Below, in pieces: positions 1 to 8,206 of a DNA stretch of 35,852 nt. This DNA comes from Candidatus Pollutiaquabacter sp. Lineage in GTDB: Bacteria > Bacteroidota > Bacteroidia > AKYH767-A > 2013-40CM-41-45. The notes below the pieces were generated by a model. That model was given only the letters and a program-made list of their open reading frames with translations, was not told where the DNA came from and searched no databases. The stretch is from NCBI GenBank assembly GCA_903854075.1, contig CAINVI010000089.1, forward strand, positions 1 through 35,852, read 5' to 3'. Position numbers and translations under genes: made by a program. Position 1 is the stretch's first letter, and the number at the start of each line of letters is the position of its first letter.

Positions 1-2269
1 AGATGCCGGTTAATAGGTGGCTGACATCCAAATCGGTGCCTGAAGCATGTACATCTTCTTCCAACTGACGACTCAGGACTTCACGTCCACTCAGATCGTG
101 TACCTTGACTGTACCTGCAGCGTTGAGCGGAGAAGCGAAAAATACAGACACCAGGCCTTGTGCCGGATTCGGATACAACTGGAAATGGGTATCGTCTGCT
201 TTTAACTTGACAGCGACCACCTCGGAATAAGAAACTGCTCCATCGAAGTCAGTTTGTTTGAGGCGGTAATAGGAGATTCCGTTTAAAGGATTCGGATCAA
301 CTGTAAGATACATTCTTTCGTAAGTAATCGTTCCGGCGCCTTTTACTTGTTGGACGGGCATAAAATTAATGCCATCCTTACTTCTTTCCACTGTAAAATA
401 ATCGTTATTAGTTTCGGAGGCTGTTGTCCATGCAAGATCTATTACCTCGCCATTGGGCTCTGCGGTAAATGAAATCAACTCTACCGGCAATACGGTACAA
501 TTTAACGAAGCGTTATTCGCCAGCGTCCAATCGAGCGTAAAACCATTGCCACCAGGCGACCAATTATTTACCAACAGGAAATAAGTTTGACCGATGGTTA
601 CATTCAGATTATCCACCCACCCATTGCCACAAACATCTTCACTCAGATCCGCACCATTATTAGCGATGCCGCACGTAGCTGTGTTAGTGGTGAGATTGAG
701 CGGACTGTCCATTCCGGTATTGCCGGTATTAGCAGCATACGAACAACGCACAGGAGAACCCAGTGAATTACAATCAGTGGTCTGATATAATGCAAAATCA
801 TAATCATCAGTAACCGTTACAGGGACAATCCTAAGTCCTAACGTTCCTGATGAGCTTACCACGATTTTATACCAATTAGAATAATTTTCGGAAAGGACAC
901 AACCGGATCCTCCTTCGGAATTTAGTCCAGGCCCTGTACTTGCGTCGGAAAATCCAACATCTGTACAAACAGCGGTCGGATTTCGACAGTCGTTATTATC
1001 CGTTCCACTGGGACCATTGGCACAAGGAACGCAATCAAATGTACACACCCATCCGGCTTGTGTAATGGTTGCATCAGAGGCAAAACGGAACGTTAAGCAG
1101 CCGCTTTGGTCGGTAGAAATATAAGGGCCGTAACCTGCCCGTTGACACGCCTGATAGTTCGAGGCCGTTCCCCATAGTATATCTATGGTTGGACTACCCT
1201 GAGTAGGTCCATCCTGTACATATAACCTATCAGTATAAAACGCATTCTGCACCGGTTGAATATCGACGGACCAAAACGTGGCTCGTAAACAACTTCGTGG
1301 AGTACTCGGACAAAATGTACGATAGTATTGGTTCAGGTTGCTGGAATAATTACCATTAATTCCGCCATCGTCAGTAAATGTTCCGCTACACGTGTTTACC
1401 ATATTGTTCCCAACGTAGGTACGTTGCAGTCCGACTATTGGCGACGTATACGTAGCGGTTGAACTTGGAAGTGGCGCACAATTTTCACAGGAAAAAATGG
1501 CCTGGAAACCTATATCATTTCGGTTTGCATCGGTCTTCCAACGTATTGTCAGGCATCCGGATGTTCCTAAAATAACATTGGGAAGTCCAGCAGATCCATC
1601 AAAATGACCAATCAACGGAGCTGCGGTTGTACTGCCATCCCAAATCGACAGCGAATCGCGAGAATTAAAAGACTTTTCAGCGAATAATAACTGCATGCAT
1701 TTACCCGGCGTGGATGAACAGATAGTTCTAGTAGCCGTAACTCCTCCGGCATGATTTGCAGCGCCACCACCATCATCGTAAATGATGCCACTGCAAGCAT
1801 TAGTAGTTCCGGAAGAACCATTCGTCATGTTGATGATAGAACCGCAACTTCCACAACTGATGTTGGCGGCCCAGCCCGCACGATTGGTGGCAGCATCCGA
1901 GGTGAAATTAATCGTTAAGCACCCCGTAGAAGAAATAATAACCCCGGGTATGGACGTTCCGGAAAATGTACCAATCAAAGGATCCGCCGTACTGTTACCA
2001 TCATAAATGGTTAGCAGATCATTTCCAGCTTGGGTATTGAAAGAGGTAAACGTAAGTATGAGGCAAGAGCCAACTGTTCCGGAGCAAAGCGTCTGCGTAA
2101 TATTTATTCCATTTCCATAATTAGCCGCAGCACCACCCGGATCATACCATGTTCCGGTACATACATTGAGGGTGCCGGACGTCATTGCCTGAGAATATGC
2201 ACAGACATTGGCAACCAGTGTAAAGTATAGTAAAAGAGACCAACGACTCAACCAACCTAACTTTTTCAT
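1..2269 (-). CDS. T9SS-exported protein with three CUB-like domains (C-terminus truncated by window edge)
   Basis: Read by eye on the minus strand: ATG at 2269 (MKKLGWLSRWSLLLYFTLVANVCAYSQAMTSG...), open with no stop to position 1. Three repeats of the form CSGTxxDxGG...LTIYDG...GCLTIxFxSDA...GW; C-terminal LPVELISFTAEP...WTTASETNNDYFTVERSKDG...YYRLKQTDFDG...FQLYPNPAQG typical of T9SS type A. Absent from the ORF track, probably because no stop lies inside the window. Confidence 0.88.
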   Translation of the reverse strand, partial: MKKLGWLSRWSLLLYFTLVANVCAYSQAMTSGTLNVCTGTWYDPGGAAANYGNGINITQTLCSGTVGSCLILTFTSFNTQAGNDLLTIYDGNSTADPLIGTFSGTSIPGVIISSTGCLTINFTSDAATNRAGWAANISCGSCGSIINMTNGSSGTTNACSGIIYDDGGGAANHAGGVTATRTICSSTPGKCMQLLFAEKSFNSRDSLSIWDGSTTAAPLIGHFDGSAGLPNVILGTSGCLTIRWKTDANRNDIGFQAIFSCENCAPLPSSTATYTSPIVGLQRTYVGNNMVNTCSGTFTDDGGINGNYSSNLNQYYRTFCPSTPRSCLRATFWSVDIQPVQNAFYTDRLYVQDGPTQGSPTIDILWGTASNYQACQRAGYGPYISTDQSGCLTFRFASDATITQAGWVCTFDCVPCANGPSGTDNNDCRNPTAVCTDVGFSDASTGPGLNSEGGSGCVLSENYSNWYKIVVSSSGTLGLRIVPVTVTDDYDFALYQTTDCNSLGSPVRCSYAANTGNTGMDSPLNLTTNTATCGIANNGADLSEDVCGNGWVDNLNVTIGQTYFLLVNNWSPGGNGFTLDWTLANNASLNCTVLPVELISFTAEPNGEVIDLAWTTASETNNDYFTVERSKDGINFMPVQQVKGAGTITYERMYLTVDPNPLNGISYYRLKQTDFDGAVSYSEVVAVKLKADDTHFQLYPNPAQGLVSVFFASPLNAAGTVKVHDLSGREVLSRQLEEDVHASGTDLDVSHLLTGI

Positions 2270-2308
2270 TTCCTGATAAAAAAATCCAATAGGGTTCTTG
2301 GGATGAAA

Positions 2309-2358
2309 TATTCCTCTAAATAATATCAATTGACTAAGATAGAGGAATAACTGATATT
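2309..2358. repeat. Two interlocking inverted repeats (A-B-A'-B')
   Basis: TATTCCTCTA 2309-2318 with TAGAGGAATA 2340-2349 (perfect 10 bp); AATATCA 2322-2328 with TGATATT 2352-2358 (perfect 7 bp). Confidence 0.6.
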
Positions 2359-2487
2359 TTAAAATAGGGATTAACGATCAATAAAGAACTTATGTCTCCC
2401 CTCTTTCAAAAGGGCGTTAAGGATCAAAAAATGTAAAAAAAGTGCTTTTAATGATAACTAACCAAGTAGATGACTAGCAAAGGGCGG

Positions 2488-4112
2488 TTATTGGAGCACC
2501 AATCGCTGAGTGGCGATGCTTGTTGGCGTTTGTACCGTTACAAAATAGATGCCGGTTAGTAGGTGGCTGACATCCAAATCGGTGCCTGAAGCATGTACAT
2601 CTTCTTCCAACTGACGACTCAGGACTTCACGTCCACTCAGATCGTGTACCTTGACTGTACTTGCGGCGTTGAGCGGAGAAGCGAAAAATACAGACACCAG
2701 GCCTTGTGCCGGATTCGGATACAACTGGAAATGGGTATCGTCTGCTTTTAACTTGACAGCGACCACCTCCGAATAAGAAACTGCTCCGTCGAAGTCGGTT
2801 TGTTTGAGGCGATAGTAAGAAGTGCCGGGAAAAGGATCACGATCGATGTAGGAATAATTTAATGTCTCGGAAGAATTGCCCGCGCCTTTTTGCGAATGAA
2901 TGGTTTCGAATTCAATGCCGTCACGACTTCGTTCCACAGCAAAAAAATCATTGTTATTTCGGAGGCCGTCGTCCACTCGAGCTTGACTTTGCTATCCTGT
3001 GTAAATGCAGTGAAAGAGGTTAGTTCTACAGGCAGTGGAGATGCTCCAACGAAATAAGGCCAGTAGGCTGTATGATAACAGGAGGCCGGCACAGAGAACG
3101 AATAACAATACGTGTAAGTTTGAAGTGGAACCAGATTAGTAAACGTAAGGTTGCTTAGATTACCGGATTGAACAGTCGTACAACCATTGGGTCCATATAA
3201 CGTCCAGCTAAAGTTGGCCACATTACCCGTACCACAGGTGGAATTAAGAATAACGTTAAAGCTAACCGTGGTGTTTCGTGCTATAAAAGTATAGCACTGA
3301 GTATCCGCTACTGATCCTTCCAGAAAGGGCGTTTGATCATAGGAGGGGCAGCCGGAAGTAACCTGAGCTACCGTTGGTGCAACAGTGAATCCGCAAGCAG
3401 GTCCACAGGCCGAAGTACAACGGTTGCAAACCGGTGTGAAACGATCACCCACTTTGATACAGAATTGAGGCACTACACCACTTGGACCACCTCCGCTAGG
3501 CTGGGCATAGCCCACCTGAATCAAATACGTTGATCCAATTGACAAACCAGAAAGAGTGTTCACTATAATACCATCGCTTGTACCTACAGAGCTATGGTAT
3601 TGACAATTGATTAATCTGGTGGCGGCAGGCGGACATCCGCCCGCGCTATACACTGCACTGGCCCAATTGTTCGGATACCAGGTTGCGCCAGAGCCGTAAA
3701 AAGTTCCGGTCGTATTCAACTGCACGAACATCGTGGTAGATGTTGCCACGAAGGAATACCAAACAGTTTGTGTAAACGCCGTTTGAGCACAGGAAGGCTG
3801 AAGCACTTCGCCTGTCTGGACCGTGCCCTGGTCCGTAGTTCCATTCAAGCAAGCAGCATTCACTGTCAACAGTGTAGCAGATCCACAAGCATCGTTGGTT
3901 GGCGGGGCTACCGCTTGACTGCGCAACATGGAACTTTGAACGGCCTGCGTTTCTTCCGTATTATTTTGATACGCTGAAAGCGGGTGTAATTCTTCGGTGG
4001 TACGGACGACCGGAACAGGCAAAGAATTGTCTTCATTGACAAAAAAGGGCCCTTCAGCGCTAACAGAAAAAGAATAAGCTGACGAAAATGCAGTAAACAC
4101 TGACACCGTCAT
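2488..4112 (-). CDS. T9SS type A sorting-domain protein, reading frame broken by an apparent 1-nt deletion near 2953-2960
   Basis: ORF 2859-4112 ends ...LPVELTSFTAFTQDSKVKLEWTTASEI then goes out of frame; ORF 2488-2976 resumes with NNDFFAVERSRDGIEFETI...YPNPAQG...LVLQ. Adding one nt between GAAAT and AACAATGAT restores SEINNDFF. Confidence 0.75.
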
Positions 4113-4275
4113 TAGAATGCAAAACCTTGATATTCAACTAGTAAATTGGGGCATACGCATAAAATACGGCAGACACTATGTTTCAGCCAACCGTCTTCCC
4201 AAATATAGACTTTTGAGATTATTGTACGGTTAATTATTAGAAAAGTACAATTTTGTATTAGAAATACGCAGGGCG

Positions 4276-6201
4276 CTATTTGTTCGTAAGAACTGGCTCT
4301 CCCACGAGTCGACGGACGGCCTGTTTAATGGCAGCGACATCGAAATGACACTCCGCATACAACTCCTTCTGCTCACCGTGTTCGATAAATTCATCCGGAA
4401 TTCCGAGACGGGTAATGGAGGAGGTATAATTGTTATCAAGCATGAACTCCGCGACCGCCGTTCCAAAGCCACCCTGAATACAACCGTCTTCGACCGTGAT
4501 TACTTTCTTAAACTTTGAAAATACTTCGTGCAATAATTCGGCATCGAGTGGCTTCACAAAACGAATATCATAGTGTGCAGGATTAAATCCTTCTTCCTGT
4601 AATTCAGCACAAGCTTTAACAACGAAATTTCCGGGATGACCAAAGGATAAAATAGCTACTTCTTCCCCATCCTTAATCTTTCGTCCTTTGCCGATCGGCA
4701 GTTTTTTCATCGGCTGTTTCCAGTCGATCATAACACCGTTTCCACGCGGATAACGAATGGAGAACGGAGCATTGGTCTCCGGCAACTGAGCCGTATACAT
4801 AAGATCGCGTAACTCCTCTTCGTTCATCGGAGCCGAAACAATCATATTCGGAATACACCGGAAGTAGGCAATATCGAACGCTCCGTGGTGAGTGGGCCCG
4901 TCGGCACCGGCGAGTCCGCCGCGATCCAGGCAGAAAACCACATGCAAATTCTGCAGGGCAACATCGTGTACCACCTGATCATACGCACGCTGCATGAACG
5001 ACGAATAAATATTACAGAACGGCACCATACCTTGCGTTGCCATTCCGGCGGAGAAGGTCACTGCATGCTGTTCGGCAATACCAACATCAAAGGCGCGTTC
5101 CGGCATCGCTTTCATCATGATATTCATGGACGATCCCGAAGGCATCGCCGGTGTGACTCCGATGATTTTCGGATTCTTCTCGGCTAATTCCACCAACGTA
5201 TGTCCGAAGACATCCTGATATTTCGGAGGTTGCGGAGCAACTACTGCCGGCTTGAAAATTTCGCCGGTAATTTTATCGAACAGCCCTGGCGCGTGCCACT
5301 TGGTCTGGTCTTTTTCAGCAAGTTCATACCCTTTACCTTTCACCGTTAACACGTGAAGGATTTTCGGACCGGGAATATCGCGAAGATCTTTCATCACTTT
5401 GACCAGACGATTCACATCATGACCATCGACAGGTCCGAAATAACGGAAGCGTAAGGATTCAAAGAGATTACTTTGCTGTAGCAAGGTTGTCTTGATTCCA
5501 TTTTCCACTTTCGCCACAATCTCTTGCGCGTTAGGGCCGAACTTGGAAATCTTGCCCAGCATTTTCCAAACTTCGTCTTTGACTTTGTTGTAGGTATGCG
5601 AAGTGGTGATATCGGTAAGGTATTCCTTCAGCGCCCCGACATTCGGGTCGATACTCATGCAATTGTCGTTCAGCACTACCAACAGGTTGGAGTTCTCCAC
5701 ACCGGCATGATTGAGTGCTTCGAAGGCGAGCCCGGCAGTCATAGCTCCATCACCGATTACCGCGATATGCTGTCGATCGGTTTCTCCCTTTAAGCGGGAA
5801 GCAACGGCCATACCCAAGGCGGCAGAAATGGAAGTGGATGAATGTCCTACACCGAACGTATCGAATTCACTTTCGCTGCGCTTGGGAAATCCACTGATGC
5901 CTTTATAGATTCGGTTGGTATGAAAAATGTCGCGACGACCGGTCAGGATTTTATGCCCGTAAGCCTGGTGGCCAACGTCCCAAACCAGCTGATCGTAAGG
6001 AGTTTTGAAAACATAATGTAACGCTACTGTAAGCTCCACAACACCCAAGGAAGCTCCAAAATGGCCTCCGTTTACGGAAACTACATCAATGATAAAGTCG
6101 CGCAGTTCGCGACTCACCTGTTCCAGGTCGCGTTCGGGAAGTTTCCGGAGATCTTCCGGAATCGTAATTCCCTTCAATAGGTTTCCTGGTGTTTGTTCCA
6201 T
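4276..6201 (-). CDS. dxs: 1-deoxy-D-xylulose-5-phosphate synthase
   Basis: MEQTPGNLLKGITIPEDLRKLPERDLEQVSRELRDFIIDVVSVNGGHFGASLGVVELTVALHYVF...WDVGHQAYGHKILTGRRD...GDGAMTAGLAFEALNHAG; ~641 aa. Start placed at 6201 rather than 6525 because the canonical Dxs N-terminus begins there and a promoter-like TATATTTG lies just upstream. Confidence 0.95.
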   Translation of the reverse strand: MEQTPGNLLKGITIPEDLRKLPERDLEQVSRELRDFIIDVVSVNGGHFGASLGVVELTVALHYVFKTPYDQLVWDVGHQAYGHKILTGRRDIFHTNRIYKGISGFPKRSESEFDTFGVGHSSTSISAALGMAVASRLKGETDRQHIAVIGDGAMTAGLAFEALNHAGVENSNLLVVLNDNCMSIDPNVGALKEYLTDITTSHTYNKVKDEVWKMLGKISKFGPNAQEIVAKVENGIKTTLLQQSNLFESLRFRYFGPVDGHDVNRLVKVMKDLRDIPGPKILHVLTVKGKGYELAEKDQTKWHAPGLFDKITGEIFKPAVVAPQPPKYQDVFGHTLVELAEKNPKIIGVTPAMPSGSSMNIMMKAMPERAFDVGIAEQHAVTFSAGMATQGMVPFCNIYSSFMQRAYDQVVHDVALQNLHVVFCLDRGGLAGADGPTHHGAFDIAYFRCIPNMIVSAPMNEEELRDLMYTAQLPETNAPFSIRYPRGNGVMIDWKQPMKKLPIGKGRKIKDGEEVAILSFGHPGNFVVKACAELQEEGFNPAHYDIRFVKPLDAELLHEVFSKFKKVITVEDGCIQGGFGTAVAEFMLDNNYTSSITRLGIPDEFIEHGEQKELYAECHFDVAAIKQAVRRLVGEPVLTNK

Positions 6202-6218
6202 GTTGGCGGGTTGGTTCA

Positions 6219-6226
6219 CAAATATA
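6219..6226 (-). promoter_or_regulatory. Bacteroidota-type -7 element (TATATTTG) upstream of dxs
   Basis: Plus-strand CAAATATA, reverse complement TATATTTG fits TAnnTTTG, 17 nt upstream of the ATG at 6201; no clear -33 box. Confidence 0.45.
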
Positions 6227-6438
6227 GCCAATTTCGAGGGATTGTGGTGAAGTACCGGCTTCGAAATGTTCGTTTTGGGAGCAGAATCAAAGGCCTGCGT
6301 TTGTCCTCCTGAAGAAGTACCTCCGAAAACTCCGTGCGTAACGGCGGCAGGATCCAAGTTATTGCGGCGTTTCATCCCATTAACAACACGATAACACGAA
6401 AAAAGTTTGTCCGGAAAAGGCTGAAAAGAGTTGGCCAG

Positions 6439-6480
6439 CTCTCCAAAGAGAGGGCGCTTCAGGGATTCCCCAAAGCGCCC
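6439..6480. repeat. Two adjacent hairpin-forming inverted repeats in the dxs/oxyR intergenic region
   Basis: CTCTC-CAAA-GAGAG (6439-6452); GGGCGCTT (6452-6459) ... AAGCGCCC (6473-6480) enclosing GGGA-T-TCCC. Confidence 0.6.
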
Positions 6481-6631
6481 GTCCCGGCTCCACACGAAAA
6501 CTGACTGATTACTATCGTAACACAACCCGCGGCGGGGCTGCGCAGTAATGGCCTATTCTCGGTACAAAGCAAATTACTTTTTCTCTATTTATAAAATCTA
6601 TTTTTTTTATAGTTACATTGATAGTGTCTAT

Positions 6632-7576
6632 ATGAACCTACAACAACTCCACTACATCGTAGCGGTCGATACCTACCGCCACTTCATTACGGCAGCGGAT
6701 AAATGTCACGTTACGCAAGCCACGTTGAGCAGTATGATACGCAAGCTGGAAGATGAATTGGGTGTTCTATTGTTCGATCGCAGTCGACAGCCGGTGGTGC
6801 CGACCGCTATCGGCGAAAAAATAATTGCACAAGCACGCCGAATTCTGAAAGAAAGCGGACGGATGAAAGAACTCATCGCCGAGGAGAAAGGCATCATTGC
6901 CGGCGTACTGAAAATAGGAATTATTCCAACACTGGCACCCTACCTACTGCCGCTATTTGTTGAGCGTTTTCTGAAAAAATATCCTGCTGTTAAACTCATC
7001 ATCAACGAAGCTAAAACCGCTGAACTGATCCGTCAACTGGAAGCACAGGAGCTGGATGCCGCATTGTTGGCCACACCACTGAATAGTAGTACACTGAAGG
7101 AGTCTCCGCTTTTCCTGGAGCCATTTTCAGTATATGCCTCTGCAGGAGAAACGGTATTGAAGAAAAAGTATGTTCTCGCATCCGACATCGACGTCAACCA
7201 TCTCTGGATGTTACAGGAAGGCCATTGCTTTCGGGACCAGGTGGTGAACTTATGCGCGTTACATAAAAAGGATCCAACAGAAGTATCGCTGGAATTTCAA
7301 GCCGGAAGTTTTGAAACACTGATCAAGATGGTCGATGTGAATTCCGGAATAACCATTCTTCCCGAACTGGCGACAAAAGACCTGCAGCGGAAGCAAAAAA
7401 ATAACCTTCGCCAATTTCGTGCACCAGTTCCCTCCCGCGAAATCAGTTTAGTGACGTATAGACACTTTGTAAAAGAAAAAATGTTGGACGTTTTGCGCAC
7501 CACGATTCTAGAAGCGCTGCCAGCTTCCCTAAAAGTGACCAACAACAAAAACATCACTGCCCTGAAAACCATGTAA
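6632..7576 (+). CDS. oxyR: OxyR-like LysR-family hydrogen peroxide sensor/regulator
   Basis: MNLQQLHYIVAVDTYRHFITAADKCHVTQATLSSMIRKLEDELGVLLFDRS HTH; IGIIPTLAPYLLP; EGHCFRDQVVNLC with Cys at residues 199 and 208 from this start; FETLIKMVDVNSGITILPELA. Confidence 0.88.
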   Translation: MNLQQLHYIVAVDTYRHFITAADKCHVTQATLSSMIRKLEDELGVLLFDRSRQPVVPTAIGEKIIAQARRILKESGRMKELIAEEKGIIAGVLKIGIIPTLAPYLLPLFVERFLKKYPAVKLIINEAKTAELIRQLEAQELDAALLATPLNSSTLKESPLFLEPFSVYASAGETVLKKKYVLASDIDVNHLWMLQEGHCFRDQVVNLCALHKKDPTEVSLEFQAGSFETLIKMVDVNSGITILPELATKDLQRKQKNNLRQFRAPVPSREISLVTYRHFVKEKMLDVLRTTILEALPASLKVTNNKNITALKTM

Positions 7577-7608
7577 ACAAGGAGCACACTTCCTATACTC
7601 TTCGCAGA

Positions 7609-8028
7609 TCAGATTTCACCGGCCTTCAGTAATCTACGAATCAGCCGCCAGTAGGCCTGACCGTAATCGACAAAGACCTCCTCGCCTGCTTTCAATTTAC
7701 GAGTGGTTGCAATAAAACAACGTCTCCCTTTGGTGATGAACTCTGAATTATTCCGGCATCCCGGGGCGCGATTTATGCCGCGAGCATCATTTGCATAACG
7801 ACCAAAAGAGGAACGATAATGTAAGCCGTTGATGGCCCACGAATTATTCAACTTAAAAATATAGCCGTTGTAACCATCTTCATCTTTGACTTCCTTCCAC
7901 GGTTGCAAACGTCCTTTGTATTCTGTCACCCAGCCGCCTTTCGGAATCTCAACCGTAGTAAACAATCCTTTTCCTGCACCGGGAATACGAGAACGTTTGA
8001 TAGCAAGATGGCGAGCGTAAGTTTTCAT
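7609..8028 (-). CDS. small SET domain-containing protein (putative lysine methyltransferase)
   Basis: MKTYARHLAIKRSRIPGAGKGLFTTVEIPKGGWVTEYKG...GYIFKLNNSWAINGLHYRSSFGRYANDARGINRAPGCRNNSEF...LKAGEEVFVDYGQAYW, matching SET motifs (GxGxGLFT, YANDA, N-x-E, GEE-x-x-x-DYG). Confidence 0.85.
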   Translation of the reverse strand: MKTYARHLAIKRSRIPGAGKGLFTTVEIPKGGWVTEYKGRLQPWKEVKDEDGYNGYIFKLNNSWAINGLHYRSSFGRYANDARGINRAPGCRNNSEFITKGRRCFIATTRKLKAGEEVFVDYGQAYWRLIRRLLKAGEI

Positions 8029-8039
8029 CGATAGAATGG

Positions 8040-8047
8040 CAAATATA
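8040..8047 (-). promoter_or_regulatory. Bacteroidota-type -7 element (TATATTTG) upstream of SET gene
   Basis: Plus-strand CAAATATA, 11 nt upstream of the proposed ATG at 8028. Confidence 0.4.
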
Positions 8048-8149
8048 ACCTGCAAGTTGAGAACAGAAAAATTCCCGGGGGCGATTATATGCTTTTCCTT
8101 TCTTCACTGATCAACTCCAAGTCTGCGCAGCGAACTGGGCCTGTTGATT

Positions 8150-8157
8150 TATCTTTG
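8150..8157 (+). promoter_or_regulatory. Orphan Bacteroidota-type -7 element (TATCTTTG)
   Basis: TTGATTTATCTTTGTAAC on + strand; no sizeable + strand gene follows. Confidence 0.4.
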
Positions 8158-8206
8158 TAACGGTATACATCTACTATCGACAATGGAAATGCTATCCCAA
8201 CACCCT

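Noticed and set aside
3333-3977. Small plus-strand ORFs (66 and 69 aa) inside the second T9SS gene
   Set aside because: Antisense to a clear coding frame, no supporting motif.
6202-6525. 108-codon N-terminal extension of Dxs in the ORF track
   Set aside because: Canonical Dxs starts near MEQTPGNLLKGI and a promoter-like TATATTTG lies within the extension; treated as intergenic.
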